From FEN-1219 sp035548835 (GTDB lineage Bacteria; Pseudomonadota; Gammaproteobacteria; Steroidobacterales; Rariloculaceae): a stretch of 25,482 nucleotides of DNA. Shown in pieces: positions 1 through 7,923 of the stretch; position 1 is the first letter of the stretch; every line of letters starts with the position of its first letter. The position numbers were made by a program, and so were the translations under genes. Below the pieces are notes generated by a model, which did not search any database, was not told where the DNA came from, and was given only the letters and a program-made list of their open reading frames with translations. Location: the NCBI GenBank assembly GCA_035548835.1, contig DASZSB010000044.1, positions 1 to 25,482 on the forward strand, given 5' to 3'.

Positions 1-552
1 GCTCTCGTCGGGCAGCTGCGGCAGCAGCACTTCGTCCGGCGCCCACTCGGGCTCGCCGAGCCCGTGGCGAATCACGTTGCACACGAACGCGACGCCCCAG
101 TCGTTCTTCTGCCGGTACGTCATGAGCAGCGGATCGATGTAGTACGAGTACGCGTACGCCGTGCCGCTCTCGACGTCGAGGCCGTAGACGGTGGAGTCCA
201 CCATCGTCGGCAGGTAACGGGCGATGGTCTGCAACGCTCTGCGCACGGTGCCAGACGCGAGTGCGACGTTGCCGACGACGCCTGCGCGGCGCGGATCGTA
301 CTGGACCCCAAACCTGAGCCCGAAGAGCGGGTCATTGAGCTCTTCGGCGCAGATGTCGAGCAGCTTCAGGAATCGAATCAGCGGCACGCGCCGGTCGGGA
401 GCGGAGAGATCCTCCGCGGCCAGCTCGGCGCGACCGAGGATCGCGTGCGCGTCCGCGCCGCGTTCGCGCAGGTAGTCGTCCAAGCCGTGCACGACGCTCG
501 CAAGGCTGATCGTGGGCACGGCCGGCAACCGTGAAGTGGGCGTGGCGGGCAT
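1..552 (-). CDS. AraC-family transcriptional regulator, N-terminal ligand-binding part (3' end outside window)
   Basis: An uninterrupted minus-strand frame runs from ATG at 552-550 to the window edge, giving 184 residues with no stop. The sequence resembles the arabinose-binding-type N-terminal domain of AraC regulators (Pfam Arabinose_bd, PF12625). Residues 74-96 hold the family's typical 'DPLFGLRFG...YDPRRAGVVGN' stretch, followed by 'TVRRALQTIARYLP'. Members of this group are about 330-350 residues long and carry two helix-turn-helix motifs at the C-terminus, so the DNA-binding half should lie beyond the window. The gene is divergent from the methyltransferase gene at 667, with 114 bases between the two starts, and may control it. 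A weak GGGA lies upstream of the ATG. The family call is from motif recognition; the ligand is unknown. Confidence 0.82.
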   Translation of the reverse strand, partial: MPATPTSRLPAVPTISLASVVHGLDDYLRERGADAHAILGRAELAAEDLSAPDRRVPLIRFLKLLDICAEELNDPLFGLRFGVQYDPRRAGVVGNVALASGTVRRALQTIARYLPTMVDSTVYGLDVESGTAYAYSYYIDPLLMTYRQKNDWGVAFVCNVIRHGLGEPEWAPDEVLLPQLPDES

Positions 553-579
553 TGGCGCGAATTCCCAAATACTTGGCGC
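552..579. promoter_or_regulatory. Direct repeat in the araC-like/methyltransferase divergent gap
   Basis: The 7-base word TTGGCGC occurs at 552-558 and again at 573-579. The copies are 21 bases apart start to start, which is two helical turns. AraC-type regulators classically bind direct half-sites with about this spacing. The first copy touches the start codon of the araC-like gene, which would suit autoregulation. An AT-richer patch (605-619, TAAAACCAATATATC) follows toward the methyltransferase gene and could contain its -10 region. The repeat is short, so the operator role is a suggestion only. Confidence 0.25.
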
Positions 580-666
580 CCGCTCTCGCGACGGCGCCGC
601 AGCGTAAAACCAATATATCGCCACCGCGGCCGGCCTGTCGTCGGCAGCACAACAGAGGAAGCGCAA

Positions 667-1737
667 ATGACGGAGCAGAACTCACTCCCCGTCCCGGCAG
701 AGATCGAGGCGGCGGTCGGACGAACCCTCACGGACTTAGGCGCCGCGTTCTCGGGCGTGCTCGTGAACATCGGCCGCCGGCTGGGCCTGTACAAGGCGAT
801 GGCGGAGATCGGCACGTGCGCGCCGGAGCAGCTCGCCGAAGCCACAGGCGTTCGCGAGCGCTACGTGCGCGAGTGGCTCAACAACCAGGCCGCAGGCGGC
901 TACGTGCGCTACGAACCCGAGAGCCGCAAGTACACGCTGCCCGCCGCGCAGGCCCTGGTGCTCGCGGTCGAGGACAGCCCGGTGTACATGGCGCCCGCGT
1001 TCGAGGTGGCGGCTTCGTTCTGGCTGGACGAAGCGCGGATCCTCGAGACGTTCCGCTCGGGCGAGGGGCTCGGCTGGCACGAGCACAACGAGCGGCTGTT
1101 TCACGGCACGGAGATGTTCTTCAGGACCGGGTACCGCACGCATCTCGTCGCCGACTGGCTGCCGGCGCTCGACGGCATGGTCGAGCGCCTGCATGCGGGC
1201 GCGCGCGTGGCGGACGTGGGCTGCGGCCATGGCGCGTCGACGATCGTGATGGCGCGCGCGTTTCCGAAGTCGCAGTTCGTGGGCGTCGACTATCACGCGG
1301 GCTCCATCGCAACGGCGCGCGAGCGAGCGCTCGAGGCCGGCGTCGGCAACGTGCGGTTCGAGGTGGCGACGGCGAAGGATTACGGCGGGCGGGATTTCGA
1401 TCTCGTGTGCTTCATGGACTGCTTGCACGATCTCGGGGATCCGATGGGCGCGCTCGTGCATGCGCGCGATGCGTTGAAGCCTGATGGCAAGGTCATGCTC
1501 GTCGAGCCATACGCCGGGGATGCCGTGGAGGAGAATTTGAATCCGCTCGGGCGGTTGTTCTATGCGGCTTCCGCGATGGCGTGTACGCCGAATTCGCTGT
1601 CGCAGGACGTGGGGTTGGCGCTGGGGGCGCAGGCGGGGGAAGAGAGTTTGCGACGCGTGGCGCGGCAGGCTGGGTTTCGGGACTTGAGGCTTGCAACGCG
1701 GACGCCGGTGAATCTGGTGCTGGAGGTGATTCGGTAG
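667..1737 (+). CDS. Winged-helix class I SAM-dependent methyltransferase
   Basis: This encodes 356 residues. Residues 12-100 look like a winged-helix/dimerisation domain ('CAPEQLAEATGVRERYVREWLNNQAAGGYV'-type helix-turn-helix). It is followed by a Rossmann methyltransferase domain with SAM motif I 'VADVGCGHGAST' at about residues 180-191. An acidic 'FVGVDYH' follows at the end of strand 2, then 'FDLVCFMDCLHDL' and 'LKPDGKVMLVEP'. The layout matches the Rv2258c-like group of small-molecule methyltransferases, in which the winged-helix part dimerises rather than binding DNA. AGAGGAA at 654-660 is a good ribosome site for this ATG. The substrate cannot be read from sequence. The gene lies divergent from an AraC-type regulator, a possible controller, and convergent with the 597-aa gene. 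Confidence 0.85.
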   Translation: MTEQNSLPVPAEIEAAVGRTLTDLGAAFSGVLVNIGRRLGLYKAMAEIGTCAPEQLAEATGVRERYVREWLNNQAAGGYVRYEPESRKYTLPAAQALVLAVEDSPVYMAPAFEVAASFWLDEARILETFRSGEGLGWHEHNERLFHGTEMFFRTGYRTHLVADWLPALDGMVERLHAGARVADVGCGHGASTIVMARAFPKSQFVGVDYHAGSIATARERALEAGVGNVRFEVATAKDYGGRDFDLVCFMDCLHDLGDPMGALVHARDALKPDGKVMLVEPYAGDAVEENLNPLGRLFYAASAMACTPNSLSQDVGLALGAQAGEESLRRVARQAGFRDLRLATRTPVNLVLEVIR

Positions 1738-1894
1738 CGGCTCGCGGTCGGTTTCTCTGAGGCGCTGGCCCCGTTGGTCGGCGGTATGCTGCCAGCGTTG
1801 TGCCTTACATGACGCCCAGGACACACGAAAGATTTGGAGTTGGTACGCGGCTAAGTCGTACGCCCTGCGAAAAATGGTCTGTGGACGCTGTCCG

Positions 1895-3688
1895 CTAGCG
1901 CACGACGAGAACGCCACACATCAGGCGCAGCCTCTCGGCAGCCGTGCCGGGTAGCCCAACGACTTTTGCGTCGCGGCCAGCGCCGAGTACTTCGCTCAGA
2001 AAATCCTTGGTGACCGCGACCCATCCCCCGGGCGTCTCGTAGCTCACGGCCACATGCCCTTCCATGCGAGCATCCGCGATCTGCTTCTTGTCCCAGGCCT
2101 TCGCCTTCCCGGCCGCCACGACTCGAATATCCGACGATCCGATATAGCGCACCGGCAAATCGGGAATCGCCGCCGCGTTCGAGGCGGCCTCTGCATCGTC
2201 TGCGGCCACAACGTGCAACCTGCCGCTACGAGCAGCGCCGATACCCTCCTCATCCGTAGCACGCGTGCGCAACGCCTGCTCGACGCGAGCGAACAACGCC
2301 TCGGCAAGCGCAAAGGGAAACGCGTACAGCCGCTGCAGCCTTCGGTCGATGTGCGGCAACTTTCGCCAGCCGGTCACCCACGCCAGCTTGTCGGCGCCTC
2401 CCGCAACGAATACGTCCTCGAGCCCGAACGGCACCACGTCATCGCGGTGCAAAGCCTTGAACGCGATGTGCTCCACGATGTTCGACGCTACTCCGTACAG
2501 CACTCCGTACGGCGAATAGGCGCCCTCCGCCGGTCTGAAACTCCGGCAGTCGTCGTAAAGCGGTTTTGCCAGCCGCCCGATCCGCGCCTTGTATTCCTCG
2601 AGCAGCCGAACGTGCCGGCGCCCGAGCGGCGTGTAGGCGGCGTGCCCGTCGTCATCCGTCGTCGTGAACAGGTGCTCGACCATCGTGTAAGCCGCCAGCA
2701 GGTCCACGCGATTGATGAACAACTCCGGGTCCGGCGAAACTCCCTGACAGATGGCGTCCGCGAATTGCAGCCGCTTCTCGCGCTCGCCGCTCTCGACGGC
2801 GCGCTCGTAAGCGTCGAGCAGGGCCACGAGCCCGTGGATCAGCAGCGAAAAATCGAGCGCGTTCGACCTGCGCGTGAGCAGCACGAGGCCGCTGTCGCCG
2901 AGCGGCTGGCCTTTCTGCACGACGTAGTACTGCAGATACGAGCGCAAGTGCCCGCCGGCGATTCGAACGGTGGCGCTTAGGATAGTGAGGCGATCGTCGT
3001 CCGCGAAATTCGCACCGATCTCCTCCGCCACTTCGAAATACGGCGCGAGATCGTCGGTCGTCGGGCTCATGGCCACCGGGATCAGCCAACGCACGTCGCG
3101 CACGAGCACGGGCTGATCGGCTGACGCTCCGCGCCACACGGCATCGAGCACGCGTTGCGCCTGCGCAAGCCGTGCGGCGGTGCCGCCCGCACCGGCATCC
3201 CACGTGCGCATGGCCAGCAGCGCAAGTTGTCGCACCAGATACACATTGAACAGGATGTGCGCGTGGCGAACGCGCGCTTTGCGCGAAGGCCAACGCGTGT
3301 GCGCCCACATGACGAAGGCTCGTTCCATCAGCCCCGCGGGCTGGAGAAGGTCGTTCGGCATTTCGCCCATGTCGCGGGGCTTGAACCCCCGCGCCCAATG
3401 CGCGGCCTCTAGCTGCCCTTTGAGGCGCGCCCGGTCGGCGCCCAGGTCCGGCAGCGTGAAGAAGCATTCCTCGAAGTCGCGAGTGAGCTGCCGCCGGTCC
3501 TGCAGATATCGCGGCGGCTTGTACTGCGCGTTCAGCAGCTCCTGAAGCTTCTCGACGACGGCGTCGCGCCGCGCGAGGAAGAACTCGAGAAGCTCGACAT
3601 GCGCAGGGAACGACAGCGGCTCGATCGTGGGCACAGGTGGCGTCGCGTCCGCAGCTCGCACCTCGTCACGCACTTCGGCCATCGCCAC
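1895..3688 (-). CDS. Protein of unknown function, 597 aa
   Basis: I do not recognise this family. The frame is long, with coding-like composition and no stop, and it has no signal peptide or clear membrane segment, so a cytoplasmic location is likely. Residues 30-330 look mostly alpha-helical, with conserved-looking stretches such as 'RQLTRDFEECFFTLPDLG', 'HILFNVYLVRQLALLAMRTW' and 'YSPYGVLYGVASNIVEHIAFK'. The last 130 residues are more beta-like ('EGHVAVSYETPGGWVAVTKDFLSEV'). The start could be GTG at 3688 or ATG at 3682, two codons later; a GGGTCGGGG run lies just upstream. It follows the secreted-protein pair after 111 bases on the same strand and could share their transcript. Convergent with the methyltransferase gene. 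Confidence 0.75.
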   Translation of the reverse strand: MAMAEVRDEVRAADATPPVPTIEPLSFPAHVELLEFFLARRDAVVEKLQELLNAQYKPPRYLQDRRQLTRDFEECFFTLPDLGADRARLKGQLEAAHWARGFKPRDMGEMPNDLLQPAGLMERAFVMWAHTRWPSRKARVRHAHILFNVYLVRQLALLAMRTWDAGAGGTAARLAQAQRVLDAVWRGASADQPVLVRDVRWLIPVAMSPTTDDLAPYFEVAEEIGANFADDDRLTILSATVRIAGGHLRSYLQYYVVQKGQPLGDSGLVLLTRRSNALDFSLLIHGLVALLDAYERAVESGEREKRLQFADAICQGVSPDPELFINRVDLLAAYTMVEHLFTTTDDDGHAAYTPLGRRHVRLLEEYKARIGRLAKPLYDDCRSFRPAEGAYSPYGVLYGVASNIVEHIAFKALHRDDVVPFGLEDVFVAGGADKLAWVTGWRKLPHIDRRLQRLYAFPFALAEALFARVEQALRTRATDEEGIGAARSGRLHVVAADDAEAASNAAAIPDLPVRYIGSSDIRVVAAGKAKAWDKKQIADARMEGHVAVSYETPGGWVAVTKDFLSEVLGAGRDAKVVGLPGTAAERLRLMCGVLVVR

Positions 3689-3799
3689 GCCCCGACCCGG
3701 CCTTCTGCTATCGAGACCCGCGCGACTCGCTCTCCGTAGCCGTGCGGCGCTGATGCACCGACGTCACACCTCTGGCGGCCGGCCGGGATCCGCGACGCG

Positions 3800-4600
3800 T
3801 CACTGGTCGTTCAGGCGCAGCCGCTGGCTGCCGTTCTCGGGATTCCCGGAGTAGCGATTGTCCTCGCACACGTATTCCTGGATCTGATAGCCCGGCCAAC
3901 GCCGGTACATCCACGTCCAGGTCCACGGTCCGGTCAGGTACTCGGGGTCGGTGACGGTCACGTCGTCGCGCATGAAGTCCTTGCCGACGAGCTGGATGCG
4001 CTCGTCGATGCGCATCTTCATCGAGTGAGGCACGTTGCGAAACAGCACGTTGTCCTTCACGCCCACGGTGCCAACCACCAGCGTGTTGCCTTCCCAATGG
4101 CCCACGGAGTGGCCCCAGAAACGCGGCTCGGCGTCCTCGGCCGGCACGAGCGCCTGGTCGAGGTAGATGCGCCGCACCTGGTTGTAGGCTTCCTCGATGA
4201 CGGTGACCTGACCCGGTGTCTCGAGGAACTCCATCGGGAACATGGCCTGCATCATCGCCGGCATGCCGTCGGGTATGCAGGCCGAGTAATTGTTGGCCGG
4301 CGGCAGACCCTGCTCGGTGAGCTTCTGGATCTCGGCCTGCTTGGCCTGCCACGACTTCAGGAACTGCGGTTTCAGCGGCGGCGGGGGGATCGGGGCGGGC
4401 GGCGGCGGCCCGTCGTTCTTCGCCGAGCCGAGCCCGCTCGACACGCTGGGGTAGCGCTCCCAGGTGCCGTTCAGGCCACGTACCTGCGCGGCGTCGCCTT
4501 GCTGCTGGGCGTGGGCCGAAGGTGCGAGCGCGAACGCGACACCGGCCAGAGCCAGCAGCCACAAGCCGCGATCAACGAATGCCGGAGCGGGTCGCCGCAT
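3800..4600 (-). CDS. Secreted GHWEG-motif protein
   Basis: This encodes 266 residues starting at ATG 4600-4598. The start is chosen because it begins a clean Sec signal peptide ('LWLLALAGVAFALAPSAHA', cut near residue 31) and because GAGGA, overlapping the upstream gene's stop codon, sits at proper distance. A longer frame exists upstream but runs through the neighbouring gene. The mature protein has a proline-rich patch (65-77), then a domain with 'IPDGMPAMMQAMFPMEF' (109-125), 'SVGHWEGNTLVVGTVG' (165-180) and 'EYVCEDNRY' (242-250). This pattern is common in uncharacterised secreted proteins of environmental proteobacteria and acidobacteria; I know of no assigned function. The second half of the 600-residue protein at 8320-10122 carries the same GHSVGHWEG core. 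The gene starts 11 bases after the DUF6152 gene, so the two are probably co-translated. Confidence 0.85.
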   Translation of the reverse strand: MRRPAPAFVDRGLWLLALAGVAFALAPSAHAQQQGDAAQVRGLNGTWERYPSVSSGLGSAKNDGPPPPAPIPPPPLKPQFLKSWQAKQAEIQKLTEQGLPPANNYSACIPDGMPAMMQAMFPMEFLETPGQVTVIEEAYNQVRRIYLDQALVPAEDAEPRFWGHSVGHWEGNTLVVGTVGVKDNVLFRNVPHSMKMRIDERIQLVGKDFMRDDVTVTDPEYLTGPWTWTWMYRRWPGYQIQEYVCEDNRYSGNPENGSQRLRLNDQ

Positions 4601-4611
4601 GCCGTGTGTCC

Positions 4612-5031
4612 TCAATCGAACGAGAGCTTTGCCGAGCCCGCGGGACCGCCATTCGTGTAGGTGCTGCCGTCGGCGAGTCGAACCGCTTTCAACAATGCGC
4701 CCGGCTCGCCGTTGCGCAGCGGCGCCACGATGACTTCGATCGTGTCGCCTTCCTTGATCATGTTCCACTTCCAGCCGACGCGATTCAGGATGCCGGGGTT
4801 CGCGCACTCGATCGTCCAATGCTGCATCTTGCCGTTCTTGTCCGGGCCGTCCATGCCGAGGTAGACGTGCGGATTGGTCCACTGGAAATGCGTGACCTTG
4901 CCCTTGAGCTTGATCTGCACGTCGGGCTCGTACGGAGCGAACGAATGATGGGCGAGCGCACTGCCCGCGAACCAGGGCAACCCCAACACCGCGGCAAACA
5001 CCAAGGCGCGCAACCGTTTGGCTCTAAGCAT
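4612..5031 (-). CDS. DUF6152 family secreted protein
   Basis: This encodes 139 residues from ATG 5031-5029. A longer start at 5076 is possible but unlikely: GGAGGGGAG lies immediately upstream of 5031, and the signal peptide begins there ('ALVFAAVLGLPWFAGSALA'). Cleavage after the ALA motif would leave a mature N-terminus of His-His-Ser ('HHSFAPYEPD'). The rest matches the DUF6152 pattern: 'IKLKGKVTHFQWTNPHVYLGM', 'WTIECANPGILNRVGWKWN', 'KEGDTIEVIVAPLRNGEPGA'. Such proteins are small periplasmic beta-barrels of unknown function and often sit next to GHWEG-motif proteins, as here. The two genes form a tight pair; the stop codon overlaps the next gene's ribosome site. Confidence 0.88.
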   Translation of the reverse strand: MLRAKRLRALVFAAVLGLPWFAGSALAHHSFAPYEPDVQIKLKGKVTHFQWTNPHVYLGMDGPDKNGKMQHWTIECANPGILNRVGWKWNMIKEGDTIEVIVAPLRNGEPGALLKAVRLADGSTYTNGGPAGSAKLSFD

Positions 5032-5187
5032 CCGACTCCCCTCCAACCCGCTTGCAGGAATCCTAGTGAAACTCACCCCGGTTGCCTAGCGCGGCCGCCC
5101 ATGCCGCAGCGCCTATGGGCCGGGTCGGCTTCCCCGGCGCCCCCTCCCCGGCCGCCCGCGAAGACCTCGGGGGGGGATGGCTCAGCG

Positions 5188-5967
5188 TCAGCCGAGCTCC
5201 GGCGCCACATACTTGAGGATGCTCTCGAGCGCGTGCGCGTTGTAATCGACGCCAAGCTGGTTCGGCACCGTCAGCAGCAGCGTGTCCGCAGCCGCAATGG
5301 CCTCGTCCGCGGCGAGCTGCTTCACGAGCACGGCGGGCTCGGCCGCGTACGAGCGGCCGAAGATCGCGCGCGTGTTCGCGTCGATACTCGGACGTGGCGT
5401 TGGAGCTCGATCCCCACCAGATCCGCTCGCGCAGCCCTTCCGAGCACGGCTCGACACGCAGGAGCCCCGGCGGGTTCGGGAACATGGGCCGCGGATTCGG
5501 TTGCGCGAACCCCTGACCCTTCAGAACCTGAAGGAACACCTCGGCATGCTGGCGCGCCATGTCGGCATCCGTCTGGCCTTCCTGTGGCGCGTAACCGAAG
5601 TAGCGCCAGCCGTCGATCACCTGCTCAGGCGACCCTCGGCTGATGCCGAGCTGGAGCCTGCCGCCCGCGATCAGGTCGGCGGCGCCCGTGTCTTCGGCCA
5701 TGTACAGCGGATTCTCGTAGCGCATGTCGATCACGGCCGTCCGATCTCGATCTTTCTCGTGCGCGCGCCCACGGCAGCGAGCAACGGGAACGGCGAGACG
5801 AGCTGGCGCGCGAAGTGGTGCACGCGGAAGTACGCACCGTCGGCGCCGAGCTCCTCGGCCGCGACCGCGAGCTCGATCGATTGAATGAGTGCGTCGGCGC
5901 CCGTGCGCACCTGCGAGTGCGGCGACGGCGTCCAGTGCCCGAACGAGAGGAACCCGATCTTCTTCAA
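5188..5967 (-). pseudogene. Luciferase-like (LLM class) flavin-dependent monooxygenase, broken
   Basis: Three pieces in two or more frames together look like one bacterial luciferase-like oxidoreductase. Piece one (5967-5731) starts 'KKIGFLSFGHWTPSPHSQ' and contains 'GAYFRVHHFARQL'. It hits a stop where one base seems missing near 5745 (GGACGGCCGTG where an intact gene would read Gly-Thr-Ala-Val). Piece two continues from 'VIDMRYENPLYMAED' through 'GGRLQLGISRGSPEQVIDGW' to 'IWWGSSSNAT' (end about 5393). Piece three follows at once in another frame, 'SIDANTRAIFGRSYAAEP' to 'LKYVAPELG', ending at 5188. About 80 residues seem deleted at the junction near 5390, compared with the roughly 330 residues I expect for this family. 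The first codon is TTG, perhaps a decayed ATG. The single-base loss could be a sequencing error; the deletion is unlikely to be. Confidence 0.85.
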
Positions 5968-6018
5968 CGATCGCCTACTTCTTCAGCTCCGCAGACCAAT
6001 ACGTTCGTGCGATCGCTC

Positions 6019-6846
6019 TCATAGCTTGGGCGCGGCCCTTTGCCGCTGCTTGTCGAGCTCCTGGCTCTGCTGCTTCTGATCCGTACCCGCGATGTAGGCC
6101 GCCGTTGTGTTCTGAGCGCGCGAAGCCAGGCCGTTGTCACCCACCGTGACGACGAGCACATTGATGGAATCGTCGTTGCCGCTACGCCGCTGCATGAAGG
6201 CCTTGACGAAGACGAGTGACTTGCACCGCTCCCACCCCGTGGAGGGTGGATAGGTCTTCGCGGCGGTGTTGAGCGGCGCCATCCCGAGCCCGTTGGTGTT
6301 CGAGAGCACCGGCGCGGCCGTGCAGGGGCTGTCGGGAGGCTTGTTCTCCGTGGCTCGGCGACCGTTCTCGTCGAACAGCCAGACCATGTCGCCACCCCCG
6401 TTGGGGAGGCTCGCGTGATCCTCCCTGCCGTACTTCTTCCGCAGCGCCTCGACCAGGGTCGTCCGCGACATCTCCTGCCCCGGAGTCGTTACTTCGAGCT
6501 GGCGGGCCACCTTCCACACGACTTGTGGGTTCGGCGGCAGCGTAACACCGAGCTGGAGCGTTTCCCCCGACGTGCTGTCCGTCAGCGTCAGCTGATAAGG
6601 CAACGGTTTCTCGCCGATCTGGGGGATGGTCACATTGTCGAAGCCGACCATGGCCTTGGGGTTGTAGGCCTTCAGCTGCTTGAACCCGTCCTGAATGGAA
6701 ACGCCCGGGCGGAAGCCCACCACATCGGGAAGCATCGCCGCCACCGCCGCTGCGGTCTGCGCCCGTGCCGGCGTCCCTACGCCCGCCCACGCGGCGCCCA
6801 CGGCGGCGCACACGACGAGATTCCAAACCGCTCTGGTGATACGCAT
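6019..6846 (-). CDS. Secreted protein of unknown function, paralogue A
   Basis: This encodes 275 residues. A Sec signal peptide covers residues 1-30 (cut near 'TPARAQ'). I do not recognise a named domain. The core 'LPDVVGFRPGVSIQDGFKQLKAY' (39-61) and 'LPPNPQVVWKVARQLEV' (103-119) followed by 'LVEALRKKYG' (131-140) match the neighbouring gene at 6892-7923 position by position ('LPDLVGVHLGM', 'LPPNQQIVWEVTRTVHV', 'LLASLRQKYG'). Both have two cysteines in the C-terminal half (C175 and C208 here), which could form a disulfide, and both end in PKL. GGAG lies upstream of the ATG. The gene follows its paralogue after 45 bases, so they are probably one transcript. Confidence 0.85.
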   Translation of the reverse strand: MRITRAVWNLVVCAAVGAAWAGVGTPARAQTAAAVAAMLPDVVGFRPGVSIQDGFKQLKAYNPKAMVGFDNVTIPQIGEKPLPYQLTLTDSTSGETLQLGVTLPPNPQVVWKVARQLEVTTPGQEMSRTTLVEALRKKYGREDHASLPNGGGDMVWLFDENGRRATENKPPDSPCTAAPVLSNTNGLGMAPLNTAAKTYPPSTGWERCKSLVFVKAFMQRRSGNDDSINVLVVTVGDNGLASRAQNTTAAYIAGTDQKQQSQELDKQRQRAAPKL

Positions 6847-6891
6847 CTTAGGTCTCCGGGTGATTGCCGTTGGCTGGGTGTCTTGGAAGAC

Positions 6892-7923
6892 TCACAGCTT
6901 CGGTTGCTGGGCCTTCGACTTCTCGATTGCTTGCTGGCGCAGGCGTTCGCCGACGTCCTTGTACCAATCCGCCGTGGCCTTCTGCGCCCTCACCGCGAGA
7001 GGCACGTCGACCGCCTCCATGGTGAACCCTATGACGAAGTCCGGATCGGGGTTTTGCTGAAGGAGTGCGTGCACGCCGACATAAGACGAGGCGCACCAAT
7101 CGCTGCCCGGGACGAATGCTTGTGGATTTCCGCCCGTTCCCGGAGCGGTGTTGGGGTTTCCGCCGTAACAACCCTGCTGCGCGAAGCTCGGGCTCGGCAG
7201 CGGGACGCGGCTCCCGTGCTCGTCGTACATCCAGTAGAGGTTGTAGATGTCCGCATCCCGAGTGACCATCGGGCCACTGAGACCCGTCGCATAGGTTTCC
7301 TTTCCATACTTCTGGCGCAGGGACGCGAGCAGCGTGCCGCGGTTCATGGGTTGCGCGACGTGCACCGTGCGCGTCACCTCCCACACGATCTGCTGGTTGG
7401 GCGGCAGCAAGACGCCGACGACGGCGGTGTCGTAGCTTGCCTCGCCCTTGTTGTCGGCCGTCAGGCTCTGAATGACGGGCTTGTCGATGGTCGGCATCTG
7501 CATCGGGAGGGGTGTCACTTTCACGCTCGGGTAGGCGGCTTGCAGAGCCGCGGCGGCCGTGCGCAGCGGCATTCCGAGGTGCACGCCGACCAGATCCGGC
7601 AGGACTTTCGGATCGAGGACGACATTGGCCGACGGCGCCGCTGAATTCAAATCGTCGGCGGTCAAAGGCGCTGACGCGGCCGCTTGACTCGACGGCTGAC
7701 TCGCGGGCCCAGCCTGACCCACCGCCTGACTCGGCGGCGGGCTCTTTTGGGCCTCGGGCTGCTTCGCCTGTTGGGCCTCTTGCTGGGCCTTCTTGAAGGC
7801 GTCCTTGAACGCCTGGAGAGGGTTCTGGCTCTGCGCGGACGCAGGCGCGGTCACGAAGCAAGTCGCGACGAGTAGCGCGGCACATTCAAACGCAAGGTTC
7901 CGCGTGGTGGGGGCACGGCTCAT
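6892..7923 (-). CDS. Secreted protein of unknown function, paralogue B
   Basis: This encodes 343 residues from ATG 7923-7921. The frame is open further upstream, but GGAGG sits just before this ATG and the signal peptide begins here ('CAALLVATCFVTAPASAQ', cut near residue 30). After it comes a low-complexity Ala/Gln/Pro/Ser linker with a charged helix (residues 33-95: 'LQAFKDAFKKAQQEAQQAKQ'). The domain shared with paralogue A follows (108-343), including C252 and C277. The linker is absent from paralogue A. Function unknown; both are presumably periplasmic or cell-surface. It is the first gene of the pair, and the only upstream space is the 396-base gap that also holds a decayed luciferase-like fragment. 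Confidence 0.85.
   Translation of the reverse strand: MSRAPTTRNLAFECAALLVATCFVTAPASAQSQNPLQAFKDAFKKAQQEAQQAKQPEAQKSPPPSQAVGQAGPASQPSSQAAASAPLTADDLNSAAPSANVVLDPKVLPDLVGVHLGMPLRTAAAALQAAYPSVKVTPLPMQMPTIDKPVIQSLTADNKGEASYDTAVVGVLLPPNQQIVWEVTRTVHVAQPMNRGTLLASLRQKYGKETYATGLSGPMVTRDADIYNLYWMYDEHGSRVPLPSPSFAQQGCYGGNPNTAPGTGGNPQAFVPGSDWCASSYVGVHALLQQNPDPDFVIGFTMEAVDVPLAVRAQKATADWYKDVGERLRQQAIEKSKAQQPKL

Noticed and set aside
1763..1797. CGCTGGC/GCCAGCG inverted arms between convergent genes as a shared terminator
   Set aside because: The loop is 21 bases long and no T-run follows on either strand; too weak to call.
736..1917. Long open frame (393 codons) on the minus strand opposite the methyltransferase
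   Set aside because: Arg/His-rich composition with no motif, lying over a well-supported gene; typical antisense openness in high-G+C DNA.
4601..4882. 94-codon N-terminal extension of the 266-residue secreted protein
   Set aside because: It lies over the DUF6152 gene in another frame, and the signal peptide and ribosome site support the start at 4600.
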